Under the pieces are notes generated by a model that was not told the origin of the DNA, made no database searches, and worked only from the letters and a program-made list of their open reading frames with translations. Source: a candidate division BRC1 bacterium ADurb.BinA292 (GTDB lineage: Bacteria; Sumerlaeota; Sumerlaeia; MVZB01). From it: DNA of 20,949 nucleotides. The stretch is taken from the NCBI GenBank assembly GCA_002068205.1, contig MVZB01000028.1, positions 1 to 20,949 on the forward strand. Direction: 5' to 3'. Within the stretch, counting starts at the first letter, position 1; every line of letters starts with the position of its first letter. Shown one piece after another: positions 1 to 7,367 of the stretch. The position numbers were made by a program, and so were the translations under genes.

Positions 1-9
1 CCCAGAATT

Positions 10-45
10 CGGCTCTCGGCTCTCGTCCCACGTCCTCGGCTCTCG
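10..45. repeat. Short direct repeats of cggctctcg
   Basis: The 9-base word cggctctcg occurs three times, at 10-18, 17-25 and 37-45; the first two copies share two bases. The stretch lies downstream of the MalG-type permease stop, where no gene is visible. It looks like low-complexity intergenic sequence. No function is assigned. Confidence 0.5.
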
Positions 46-106
46 ATACCCCGCCATCTTCTCCTCTCCATGTCAAACAAACCCCGCCCCAAATTCCGTT
101 TCCGCC

Positions 107-964
107 TCACTCTTTCACCCCGCCGGTCAGCGCCCCGCGCGTCAACAACCCCTGCAACACGAAAATGACCCCCGCCGCCGGTACCAGCATCACCACCGCG
201 AGCGTGCTGGCCGATCCCATGTCGCCATAGCTCGTGAAGTAGTAAATCAGCGGCGGCAGCGTGCGGTTGGTCAGTTGGATCAGCAGCGCATAGGCGAATT
301 CATCCCACGAGAGTAGAAAAACCAGAATCATCGCGCCGGCGAGCGACCCGCGCACCGACGGCAGCGCGATCCGCCAGAACGCCTCCAGCGGCGTGCAGCC
401 GTCGACCCGCGCCGATTCCTCCAACTCCCCCGGAACTTCCCGAAACGCCGCGTACGCCAGCAGGATCGCGAACGGCAGCCCCAGCGTCAGATGCGCCACC
501 ACCAGCCCCAGGCCGAATGGATGATCATACAGGCCCACCGGAATCAGCAGGGCGGTCAGCGGGATGGCCACCGCGATCGGCGGCAGGATCCGGCTCGCCA
601 GCGACAGCCGCGTCATCACGTCGCCCAGGCGCCGCAGATGCACGGCCCCCCACCCGGCGGGGAACCCCAGCGCCAGCGCCAGCGCCGTCGTCGCCACGGC
701 CACCCACAGGCTCAGGCCGATCCGGCCCAGCAGGTTCTGCGTCTCGAGCAACTGCGCCAGGTGGCCCAGCGACAGCCGTCCGGGCAGCAGGCGCAGCGGC
801 ATGCCCGGCGGCTCGCCCAGCGGGGCGAACGCCTGCCGCACCACCAGCAGCGGCGGGATGCAGTTCACCAGCAGCAGCAGCGCCAGCCCGGCCCACGTCA
901 GCCCGCGCCGCGCGCCGCGCGACGGCGCCATTCCTCGTCTCGACGCTCGTCCGGCCGCGCTCAT
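107..964 (-). CDS. Carbohydrate ABC transporter permease, MalG type
   Basis: This 285-residue inner-membrane protein is one of the two permease subunits of a sugar ABC importer. A basic N-terminus is followed by a first membrane segment near residues 22-42, and further hydrophobic segments lie near 83-107, 126-145, 151-172, 207-228 and 253-274. The EAA loop that contacts the ATPase reads EESARVDGC at 182-190, followed by LEAFWRIALP, as is typical of the MalG/UgpE family. The start at 964 gives an ATGA overlap with the stop of the MalF-type gene. A GGAGG lies 8 bases upstream of that ATG, which supports this start and translational coupling. A longer reading upstream in the same frame runs antisense-like through the MalF gene and is not real. 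The substrate is inferred to be trehalose or maltose because TreT lies in the same locus. Confidence 0.9.
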   Translation of the reverse strand: MSAAGRASRRGMAPSRGARRGLTWAGLALLLLVNCIPPLLVVRQAFAPLGEPPGMPLRLLPGRLSLGHLAQLLETQNLLGRIGLSLWVAVATTALALALGFPAGWGAVHLRRLGDVMTRLSLASRILPPIAVAIPLTALLIPVGLYDHPFGLGLVVAHLTLGLPFAILLAYAAFREVPGELEESARVDGCTPLEAFWRIALPSVRGSLAGAMILVFLLSWDEFAYALLIQLTNRTLPPLIYYFTSYGDMGSASTLAVVMLVPAAGVIFVLQGLLTRGALTGGVKE

Positions 965-1815
965 GAGCTTCGCCTCCGCTTCATCCCCAGCAGCGTCAGC
1001 CCGGTCAGCAGCAGCAGCGTGAAGGCCAGCGTCAGCGCCGCCACGTTGGCGGCCGCGCCGTCGCGCGCGAATTCCTGATAGTGGTAGGCGACCGACGTCA
1101 GCACCGGCAGCGCATCGATCCCCACCAGCACCAGCGGCGTCGCGAAGATGCGGAACGCATCGACGGCGCGCAGCGCCAGCGCCACCAGCAGCGCCGGCAG
1201 GATCAGCGGCGTCAGAATCCGCCATGCGATCTGCCCCACCGACGCCCCATCGATCCGCGCCGCCTCCAGATACGACTCGGGCACCTGCTCCAGCGCCGCC
1301 AGGACTATCAGCAACACGATCGGCGTGACGCGCCACGCATCGACCAGAATCACCACCCCCACCATCAGCGGCGTGCCCGGCTCCAGCCAGCCGACCGTCG
1401 CCTCGCTCCCGCCCACGTGCCACAGCAGGCTGTTCAGATAACCGTTCTGGCGAAACACCAGCTTCATCGTCAGTAAATAAACAATCTCCGGCACGGCGAA
1501 CGGGATCAGCGCGATCGTCCGCCAGAACCCGCGCGCGCGACCCAGACCGAAATAGAACCACAGCGCCATCGCGACGCCCGCCCCCGCTTCCAGGGCGACG
1601 CTCACCACCGGAATCAGGAAACTGTAGCCCAGGCTGCGCCGGAACAACGGATCCCCCCACACGCGTCGCGCAGGCTCCAGCGTCCACTGCCCGGTCTCGT
1701 TGGTGAACGCCGTCTGGATGGCATGGCCCAGCGGCCAGATCTGAAATAGCAGGAACAGCAACGCCGGCACGGCCGCGAGACCATAAATCATCCGTTGCTG
1801 GGCCCAATGCTTCAT
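961..1815 (-). CDS. Carbohydrate ABC transporter permease, MalF type
   Basis: This 284-residue integral membrane protein is the second permease of the sugar importer. It has hydrophobic segments near residues 10-30, 66-90, 100-121, 149-174, 201-220 and 255-275. The cytoplasmic EAA loop EAARIDGA at 184-191 is followed by QIAWRILTPLILPAL, which matches the MalF/UgpA family (binding-protein-dependent transport inner membrane component). It lacks the long N-terminal extension of enteric MalF and has the short length usual for most homologues. A GGGGA motif precedes the ATG closely. The 3' end overlaps the MalG-type start by 4 bp. Upstream, 96 bp separate it from the thioredoxin-domain gene, enough room for its own promoter. 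Substrate specificity cannot be read from a permease; trehalose or maltose is inferred from context. Confidence 0.9.
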   Translation of the reverse strand: MKHWAQQRMIYGLAAVPALLFLLFQIWPLGHAIQTAFTNETGQWTLEPARRVWGDPLFRRSLGYSFLIPVVSVALEAGAGVAMALWFYFGLGRARGFWRTIALIPFAVPEIVYLLTMKLVFRQNGYLNSLLWHVGGSEATVGWLEPGTPLMVGVVILVDAWRVTPIVLLIVLAALEQVPESYLEAARIDGASVGQIAWRILTPLILPALLVALALRAVDAFRIFATPLVLVGIDALPVLTSVAYHYQEFARDGAAANVAALTLAFTLLLLTGLTLLGMKRRRSS

Positions 1816-1826
1816 GGTCCCCGCGC

Positions 1827-1883
1827 GTGCAAAAAGTGTGCAATTTGCCCCGCTGATCGGATCAGGGGAGAAAATTATTCTCC
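1827..1883. promoter_or_regulatory. Cluster of repeats upstream of the MalF-type gene
   Basis: The gap before the permease start contains two direct copies of gtgcaa, at 1827-1832 and 1838-1843, exactly 11 bases (one helical turn) apart. It also contains a 13-bp palindrome, ctgatc-g-gatcag, at 1853-1865, and an AT-rich inverted repeat, ggagaa-aatta-ttctcc, at 1867-1883. Three such elements in under 60 bp, in an otherwise GC-rich region, suggest operator sites or a small terminator/promoter boundary within the locus. No regulator is identified. Confidence 0.35.
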
Positions 1884-1911
1884 GTGTGCCGGCGTCGCGG
1901 CCGACCGGCCC

Positions 1912-3213
1912 TCACTCATCGGCGCCCGCGGGCAGCAGGCTTTCGCCGCCCGTCAGCTTCTTCAGGTCGCGCCGCAGCCGCTGTTCCAGGTTGGGCAATG
2001 CGCCGACATAGGCCGCCTGCACCCGCCCCTCCTTGCCGATGATAAACGTCGTGGGAATTCCCTGGACGCCGAACCGGTCGCTCACCGTTCCCTCCGCATC
2101 GAGCAACACCGTCGGCGCAAATTCCTGACCGCTCAGGAATCCCTTGATCGTTTCCGGCGTCTCGCGCAGGTTGACCGCGTACAGCTGCACCCCCTGCGGC
2201 GCGAATTCCTCGCTGACCTTGTCGATGATCGGCATCGCCACGCGGCACGGGCCGCACCACGTCGCCCAGAAATCCAGGATCACAATCCGCGATCCTTCAT
2301 GCGACGAGAGCTGCACCTGGCCCCCGTCGAGCAGCGGCAGGTCGAAATCGGGCGCCTCGCTCCCCACCAGCGGATGCTTCTCCTGCGCGAACAGCGTGTC
2401 GGATACCTCGGCCGTCGCCGGCGGCGCGAACGCGAACAGCTCCCCCTCCAGCTCGGGATTGAGCTGCCACGTCCCGATGTCGAAATACATCTCGGCCTGC
2501 GCGCTCGCGGCCTCCAGCGCGGCCGCGTCCTCGCCATGATTGCGCATCATCACCCGCATCAGCTCGCCAAAATCCGGTTGGATCCGCACGAGCTGCGCCG
2601 GGTCCCCATCGGTCAGGTAGTAATCGAAGCGAAGCGACAGCCCCTCATCAATCTGGCGCCGGTTCCGGATGTGGTGCAGCAGCCGGCCGCTCCACGTTTC
2701 ATGCCCGACGTATTCATACGGCGTCGGTCCCGATGTCGGTTCCTCGGCCAGCATCGGCAGCACCAGATCCAGACCCAGCTCCAGGTTGTTGGCCAGCAGA
2801 ATCTGAATCTCGGGGTCGCCGGCCAGCTCCGCCAGGTCGGCCGGCGCTTCGCGCTCGACCACCAGGTTCTGCTGCGGGCGGTGCAGATACAGTTTCTCGC
2901 CGTCGGCCGCCACCCGCCCGGCGAACATTCCCGGCGGCTGGTCCTCCGCCACGTAAAGCAGCCGGTTGGGACGCTCAACGGCGATCACCATCGTCGTCAC
3001 CACGTCCAGGTTCGGCAGCACGACGCGCTGCCGCACGTCCAGCGAGTAACTGTGCGCCTCCGCAAGCGCGCGCTGATATGAGGCCATCAGATCGGCCGCC
3101 GCCGGCGGCTGATACTCCCCGGGGCGCAGCGGCTGCTCCGGCTGCGCGAACCCCGGATGGTCTAACGAAATCACGCCGATCAGGCAGGCAAGGACGAGGA
3201 ATCGGATCATCAT
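1912..3213 (-). CDS. Exported protein with LolA-like N-terminal domain and TlpA-type thioredoxin domain
   Basis: This protein of about 433 residues starts with a signal peptide (hydrophobic stretch near 5-18, probable cleavage after GFA near residue 26). Residues about 40-255 form a domain resembling DUF2092/LolA-fold proteins, with phrases such as SYSLDVRQRV and FDYYLTDGDPAQLVRI. Residues about 275-425 are a TlpA/ResA-like thioredoxin domain with FWATWCGPC (redox cysteines 320 and 323) and the cis-proline loop GIPTTF (Pro387). It probably acts as an extracytoplasmic thiol-disulfide reductase, with the N-terminal domain binding a lipid or other hydrophobic partner. The start at 3213 is chosen because AAAGG lies 6 bases upstream and a signal peptide follows at once; the open frame continues 43 codons further upstream without a signal-like sequence. 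A VLAC at residues 7-10 is too close to the N-terminus for a credible lipobox. Its position between binding-protein and permease genes is unusual. Confidence 0.85.
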   Translation of the reverse strand: MMIRFLVLACLIGVISLDHPGFAQPEQPLRPGEYQPPAAADLMASYQRALAEAHSYSLDVRQRVVLPNLDVVTTMVIAVERPNRLLYVAEDQPPGMFAGRVAADGEKLYLHRPQQNLVVEREAPADLAELAGDPEIQILLANNLELGLDLVLPMLAEEPTSGPTPYEYVGHETWSGRLLHHIRNRRQIDEGLSLRFDYYLTDGDPAQLVRIQPDFGELMRVMMRNHGEDAAALEAASAQAEMYFDIGTWQLNPELEGELFAFAPPATAEVSDTLFAQEKHPLVGSEAPDFDLPLLDGGQVQLSSHEGSRIVILDFWATWCGPCRVAMPIIDKVSEEFAPQGVQLYAVNLRETPETIKGFLSGQEFAPTVLLDAEGTVSDRFGVQGIPTTFIIGKEGRVQAAYVGALPNLEQRLRRDLKKLTGGESLLPAGADE

Positions 3214-3316
3214 CGAGGACCTTTCCGCGTTCGCCAGCGGGCGCCGGGCACGGAGTGCGGGGGGCCGCCGGCTGGCTTCATCCCGCCGTGAGACAGGACG
3301 CAAGGAATGTTTTATT

Positions 3317-3571
3317 TTAGCCTTCCGCACCCGGTTCCTCAATCTCGCTCTGCAGCGCTTTCAATCGCCCCTTCACGTCCGCCCCCTCGAACAGGATCTC
3401 GTAAATCGCATCCTGCCACCGGCGGCTCAGCGCGTCATAGTCGGCGACGGCGGGGCGCGCCCGCACTTCCCCCCTGTTTCCCGCGGCTGCATCACCGCCC
3501 GCTCGGCGCAGGCTCAGTGCCGTGCCCGACCGCAGTCTGCGCGCCGGGCAGCCGAGGCCTGTACCGAGGTC
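3317..3571 (-). pseudogene. Detached C-terminal remnant of the sugar-binding protein gene
   Basis: Downstream of the in-frame TGA at 3572-3574 the same reading frame continues to a TAA at 3317-3319. The last 50 or so codons read like the usual C-terminus of family 1 solute-binding proteins: VRARPAVADYDALSRRWQ, then DAIYEILFEGADVKGRL and an acidic tail. The codons between the TGA and this tail, about 3470-3571, do not resemble the family. They also lack the tryptophan/glycine-rich segment normally expected there. Read straight through, the whole gene would encode about 374 residues, short of the roughly 420 typical of the family. The simplest reading is a deletion or replacement plus a nonsense codon; an assembly or sequencing error is possible. 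Confidence 0.65.
3502..3556. repeat. Nested imperfect palindrome inside the disrupted binding-protein gene
   Basis: Two nested inverted repeats are present: ctcggc (3502-3507) with gccgag (3551-3556), and tgcccg (3523-3528) with cgggca (3545-3550). On the 3' side the arms abut directly. The element lies exactly in the non-homologous stretch between the two recognisable parts of the binding-protein gene. It may be a small inserted repeat or chance pairing in GC-rich DNA. Confidence 0.35.
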
Positions 3572-4441
3572 TCAGGATGGCGCGCCTGGCGCGGCGCCCT
3601 GGCAGGGCGGCCTCACCGCGCCGGGCGCAACCTTCATCGGCGACGGCAGCAGCTGCTGTTCCCGCAGCAGCGGCACGACGAACGGCCAGTTGAAATGCAG
3701 CACGATTTCGCCCAGCCGTTGCGCTTCGAGCACCGGTGTCTCCTGATACGACCGCACGGCCGGATTGAAATACGCGCTCAGCTCCCGCAAGAACTCGATC
3801 GCCTGGACCACCTCCGCCGAATCCGGACGCAGCGGATCGCCCCCGGCCTGCCAGATGAACGGGAAGACGTCGCAGATCAGCCCCTCGTAGCGCGCGCACT
3901 TCAGCCCGATCGCCCCCGCGTGCGCCCGCGCCGCCGCCAGCAGTTCTTCCCACGTGCCGGGCGGCTCGGGCAGCTTCTCGCTGTCATACACCATCGCCTG
4001 CCAGTTCAGCCGGTGGGGGAGATACAGCGTCCGCTCCGCGCCGCCGGCGCCCGGGGCGGTCGTCACCTCCCACGCCCCCTCCGCGACGGCGTCGCGCAGC
4101 GCCTCGATCCCCGACGTGATGCCGTCGAGCGGCTGCATCAGCGGGCGCATCACCGGCAACTGCGGCAGGTCCAATTCGACCAGATCGAGCTTGCCCCGCC
4201 CCGCTCGCGCCTCGGCTTCGACCGATGAGCGGATCTGGGCGTACTGAACCGCGACCAGCTTGACCGGGATCCCCGTTTGCCGCGTGAATTCGTCCAGAAT
4301 CGTATTGTATTTCGCCTGTTCCGCGGGCAGCAGCGATGCCGCGAAGGTGATCTCCGGCTGCCCCGCGCCGTCCCCGCCGCCGCCGCACGCCGCCACCCAG
4401 AGCAGCGCCGCCTGCGCAACCAGCGGCCGGACGAACCGCAT
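3572..4441 (-). CDS. Sugar ABC transporter solute-binding lipoprotein, truncated
   Basis: The open part encodes 289 residues. It begins with a lipoprotein signal peptide whose lipobox VAAC places the lipidated cysteine at residue 19, followed by a GGGG linker. The mature part resembles family 1 (MalE-like) extracellular binding proteins: EITFAASLLPAEQAKYNTIL, a DEFTRQTGIPVKLV segment, GKLDLVELDLPQLPVM, LPHRLNWQAMVYDSEKL, and PGTWEELLAAARA. It would capture the sugar for the MalF/MalG-type permeases. Reading frame and family resemblance are lost after APGAV at about residue 272, and a TGA follows, so the product lacks the C-terminal part found at 3317-3465. The gene lies 68 bp downstream of treT. 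The ATG at 4441 is the one that leads directly into the signal peptide; no strong ribosome site is seen. Function is doubtful if the break is real. Confidence 0.75.
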   Translation of the reverse strand: MRFVRPLVAQAALLWVAACGGGGDGAGQPEITFAASLLPAEQAKYNTILDEFTRQTGIPVKLVAVQYAQIRSSVEAEARAGRGKLDLVELDLPQLPVMRPLMQPLDGITSGIEALRDAVAEGAWEVTTAPGAGGAERTLYLPHRLNWQAMVYDSEKLPEPPGTWEELLAAARAHAGAIGLKCARYEGLICDVFPFIWQAGGDPLRPDSAEVVQAIEFLRELSAYFNPAVRSYQETPVLEAQRLGEIVLHFNWPFVVPLLREQQLLPSPMKVAPGAVRPPCQGAAPGAPS

Positions 4442-4509
4442 CACCGCATGCCACCCGCGGGCGGACCGTGGCCTTTCCTGCCGGCGATGCACCGTCGCCT
4501 CCTTCCGTC

Positions 4510-5751
4510 CTACCCCAGCACGATCCGTTCCTCGCCGCCGTGGATCAGCGTCAAGATAAGCGTCAGATACTCGCGCATGTGCCGCGTGACGAGAAAGTTC
4601 TCGCGCACGAACTCCCGCGCGTTGCGCCCCATCTTCAGCCGCTGCTTCTGGTGGAACAGCAGGTAGCGAATGCGCATCGCCGCTCCCTCCGGCGTATTGA
4701 CCAGGAACCCGGTCTCGTGATTCACCAGTTGCAGCCGGATCCCGCCGGTATTGCCGCCGATCACCGGCTTGCCCTTCCACATCGCCTCGGTCACGGTCAG
4801 GCCGAACCCTTCCTTGAGCGATTTCTGCAGCACGATGTCGGCCGCCCGCTGCAACGCGTTGATCGTGCGGTGCGCGTCGGCCGGCAGCAGCAGCACCTTG
4901 ATGTTGGCGTCGCCGGCCGCTGCCTGCTGCACCTCCGTCAGCACGACGTCGCCCTCCGGATCGTCGGTCGCGCCCCCGCCCGCCAGCACCAGTTGCAGGT
5001 TGGGCACGAACTTGCGCGCCTCGCGATACGCCGCAATCACCCCCAGCGGATCCTTGAACCGGTCGAACCGCGACACCTGCAGGATCATCGGCCGGTCCGG
5101 ATCGATCCCGAACCGCTCGCGCACCGCCGCGATCTCCTCCTCCGGCAGGTCCATGTTCTTCTCGGTCAGCGGGTCGATGCTCGGCGGGATGATGTAGACG
5201 TTGTGCGGCAACGGCTGGGCGAACGCCGCCAGCGAAAAGATGCTCGCGTCGTACTCGCTGACGAACTTGCGCAGGTAGCGCCACACCGGGCGGTACGGAC
5301 GGCTCGCGTCGATATGGCAGCGCCAGATCCACTTGCCCCGCCGCTCGGGAATATGCCGCAACAGCGCGGCCGGCTGCGGGTCGTGGATCAGGACGATGTC
5401 GGCTTCGGCCAGCACCGGCCGCAGCCGCTCGGCATTCTCCGCGTTCGTCTCCTCATACACGCGCAGCAACGCCGGCGGAATGTCGGCCGCCGTCCCCTGG
5501 ATCGCGTTGTGAAATCCCTTCGTGCACTGGTAAAAATCGCTCTCGCCGGTGAGCACCTCCCAGATCGATTCGATCCCCAGCTCCTCGAGCGCGGGCACCA
5601 GCTTGTTCAGAATCTCGGCCACCCCCCCGCCGATCCGCGTCGAATTGACATGCACCACGCGTTTGCCGCGCAGCGGCTCGGCGAGCTGGTGCAACTGGTC
5701 GATGACGTCCGCCCCGGCTACCTCGGCATATGCCTCGAGCATCGACCTCAT
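4510..5751 (-). CDS. treT: Trehalose glycosyltransferring synthase (TreT), GT4 family
   Basis: This 413-residue cytoplasmic glycosyltransferase belongs to family GT4 with the GT-B fold. TreT enzymes make trehalose from a nucleotide-activated glucose (ADP- or UDP-glucose) and free glucose, and some work reversibly. Visible features are the N-terminal glycine loop STRIGGGVAEIL near 37-48, HDPQPA at 123-128, WRCHIDAS at 143-150, the nucleotide-sugar region VSRFDRFKDP at 226-235, and the E-x7-E motif in KEGFGLTVTEAMW (Glu314 and Glu322). Length and the whole N-terminal motif set fit TreT better than generic GT4 enzymes. The ATG at 5751 overlaps the stop of the upstream DUF5752-like gene (ATGA), so the two are probably co-translated. 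In Thermococcus litoralis treT also lies with a trehalose/maltose ABC transporter, which the context here mirrors. Confidence 0.88.
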   Translation of the reverse strand: MRSMLEAYAEVAGADVIDQLHQLAEPLRGKRVVHVNSTRIGGGVAEILNKLVPALEELGIESIWEVLTGESDFYQCTKGFHNAIQGTAADIPPALLRVYEETNAENAERLRPVLAEADIVLIHDPQPAALLRHIPERRGKWIWRCHIDASRPYRPVWRYLRKFVSEYDASIFSLAAFAQPLPHNVYIIPPSIDPLTEKNMDLPEEEIAAVRERFGIDPDRPMILQVSRFDRFKDPLGVIAAYREARKFVPNLQLVLAGGGATDDPEGDVVLTEVQQAAAGDANIKVLLLPADAHRTINALQRAADIVLQKSLKEGFGLTVTEAMWKGKPVIGGNTGGIRLQLVNHETGFLVNTPEGAAMRIRYLLFHQKQRLKMGRNAREFVRENFLVTRHMREYLTLILTLIHGGEERIVLG

Positions 5752-6434
5752 GATGCGCCGCCCCCGAAGTAATCGTTGAACAGCTCGCTCAGTTGCTCGC
5801 GCAGCCGCGGGAGCGATTCAAAATACGGATCCACTTGCGCCAGTCGCTCGCACAGGTCGTCATAGCGCGGCGACATCCCGCCCAGCCAGGCGCGAAAGTC
5901 GTCCACGTGCGCGTCGGTCCGGCTGCGTGCATCAATGAAATGATAAAAAACGCTGCTGATCGTCATCGCCGGCACGACCTCCTTGAGCTGTTCCGGCTCG
6001 GCCACCAGATGGTGCGTGCTGAACACCACGATCTGCGAGCGCATGAAGTGAAACTGCTCATCGGCCACGGCCCAAGGCACTTGTTCCGTCGCGTCCAGCA
6101 CGTCGTCGATCGTGTCGAGCAGCTCCTCGCGCAGCCGCTCGATGTCGGCGTAGTCGTTCGGATCAATCACGCTCAGCCGCTCGGCCAGCGTCTGGTGATG
6201 CAGGCTCGTGGCGGCCCAGTTGGCGAAATCGTTCTTATATTCGCGATCGTAGTAGCGCGGCCGCAGCAGCCCGCCCCAGAAGTGGTAATAAATGCTGCCG
6301 GGATGGATTTCCTGCAGGATGTGGCGCAGTTCGCGCAGGTTCTGCGCGCGGCGGCCCGTCGCGATCGCCGTCAGCGCGCAGTCCTTGATCGCAAACCCTT
6401 TTTCGGGGATCGGCTCGGGCTGGTTGACCGTCAT
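5748..6434 (-). CDS. DUF5752-like protein, partner of TreT
   Basis: This protein of 228 residues has no signal peptide and no membrane segment. From memory it resembles DUF5752 proteins, which occur next to TreT-like glycosyltransferases; no function is assigned to that family. The sequence looks mostly alpha-helical. Conserved-looking phrases are FAIKDCALTAIATGRRA near residues 14-30, LRELRHILQEIHPGSIYYHF near 34-53, FWGGLLRPRYYDREYKNDFANW, EQFHFMRSQIVVFSTHHL, and a C-terminal SELFNDYFGG. Several histidine and aromatic clusters could form a ligand pocket. The gene ends in a 4-bp overlap with treT, which implies coupled translation and a stoichiometric or regulatory partnership. The ATG at 6434 is preferred because the sequence before it reads as non-coding. 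A candidate promoter lies about 85-110 bp upstream. Confidence 0.75.
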   Translation of the reverse strand: MTVNQPEPIPEKGFAIKDCALTAIATGRRAQNLRELRHILQEIHPGSIYYHFWGGLLRPRYYDREYKNDFANWAATSLHHQTLAERLSVIDPNDYADIERLREELLDTIDDVLDATEQVPWAVADEQFHFMRSQIVVFSTHHLVAEPEQLKEVVPAMTISSVFYHFIDARSRTDAHVDDFRAWLGGMSPRYDDLCERLAQVDPYFESLPRLREQLSELFNDYFGGGAS

Positions 6435-6516
6435 GGAATTAACAGGAGCCTTTCCGTCTGGAATGCAAGGCATCGCCGGCGGACCGGCGCGGAGGGCGGA
6501 GTGGGCTCGTTCCTTC

Positions 6517-6544
6517 ATTCTAGGGGCCGCCCCCCTGAATGCAA
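6517..6544 (-). promoter_or_regulatory. Candidate sigma-70-type promoter for the DUF5752-treT-transporter genes
   Basis: On the minus strand TTGCAT (6539-6544) and TAGAAT (6517-6522) are separated by 16 bp. The -10 box matches the TATAAT consensus at five of six positions and the -35 box at four of six. It lies about 80 bp upstream of the ATG at 6434, in the non-coding gap shared with the divergent HAD gene. Evidence is by pattern only. Confidence 0.4.
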
Positions 6545-6698
6545 CCTTCAATGGATTCTCGCGGCGCAAGCGTGTTAAATCAGGGGGCGTCGTGCCCGCG
6601 CCCGCCCCATGCCGGTCTGTCGACGGCGCGCGAGACGAGCGGATCCATCGGTTCGACGACGATCCCGCTGGCGATCCCGATGCCGATTGTTGAGCGCT

Positions 6699-7367
6699 AT
6701 GAACTCCCCCCAACCGCTCGCGCTTGATCTGATCGTCTACGACCTGGACGGCACGCTCGTCGACGCATTCGACGATATCGCGCGCGGCATCAACGCCGTC
6801 TTCAGCCGGCATCAACTGCCGCAGCTGCCGATGGCGCAGGTGCGCGGCCACGTCGGCGACGGCGCCCGGATGCTCGTGCGGCGCTGCCTCGCCGATGTCG
6901 GCGCCCTCGACCGCTTCGATGATATTTATCGCGGCTACCGCGAATACTACGGCCGCAATCCCGCCGGCTCGGCGCGGCTCTATCCCGGCGTCCTCGAAAC
7001 GCTCGAAGCCGTCCGCGCGCGCGGCATCCGCCAGGCCGTGCTGACGAACAAGCCGGCCGAGGTCGTGGCGGGCGTCTGCGACCGCCTGGGCATCGCCGCC
7101 CGCGTCGATGGCCTGTGGGGCGAACTCGAGGGGGTCCCGCGCAAGCCCGCCCCCGAGTCGCTGCTGCGTGTTATCCGCCATTTTGGCTTCCCGCCCGATC
7201 GCTGCGCGATGGTCGGCGACGCCCTGCCCGATCACCGCGTCGCGCGCGCCGCCGGCGTCCGCATGATCGCCGTCGCCTGGGGGTTGCTCAGCCGGCGCCA
7301 GGCCCTCGCGCTCCGACCCGACCGCGTCATCGACCGGATGCCGGAACTACTGGATCTGCTTGCTTGA
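6699..7367 (+). CDS. HAD-superfamily hydrolase, phosphoglycolate-phosphatase-like
   Basis: This 222-residue cytoplasmic phosphatase of the haloacid dehalogenase superfamily (Gph/PGMB-like branch) carries all four motifs. They are VYDLDGTLVD (nucleophile Asp15, general acid Asp17), the threonine of AVLTNKPAEV, the lysine of PRKPAPESLL, and the MVGDALPDHRVARAAG metal-binding loop. The helical cap after motif I has the size usual for phosphoglycolate phosphatases. The real substrate is not determined by sequence; 2-phosphoglycolate, a sugar phosphate or another small phosphate ester is possible. The ATG at 6699 starts the conserved core at a normal distance. Extending upstream adds only an arginine-rich, non-homologous stretch. 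The gene is divergent from the trehalose locus, and the GH38 gene follows 72 bp downstream in the same direction. Confidence 0.85.
   Translation: MNSPQPLALDLIVYDLDGTLVDAFDDIARGINAVFSRHQLPQLPMAQVRGHVGDGARMLVRRCLADVGALDRFDDIYRGYREYYGRNPAGSARLYPGVLETLEAVRARGIRQAVLTNKPAEVVAGVCDRLGIAARVDGLWGELEGVPRKPAPESLLRVIRHFGFPPDRCAMVGDALPDHRVARAAGVRMIAVAWGLLSRRQALALRPDRVIDRMPELLDLLA

Noticed and set aside
965..1843. Upstream in-frame extension of the MalG-type permease
   Set aside because: It overlaps the MalF-type gene out of frame and reads as arginine/glycine-rich noise. The ATGA overlap start at 964 is supported by GGAGG.
3480..3600. Possible structured RNA (riboswitch or RNase P-like) on the minus strand
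   Set aside because: Nested stems exist, but none of the conserved cores of cobalamin riboswitches, RNase P RNA or SRP RNA could be matched. Chance pairing in GC-rich DNA is enough.
6531..6587. Inverted repeat ccccctga/tcaggggg with 41-nt spacing
   Set aside because: It is only 8 bp long, made mostly of C/G runs, and widely spaced, so chance is likely.
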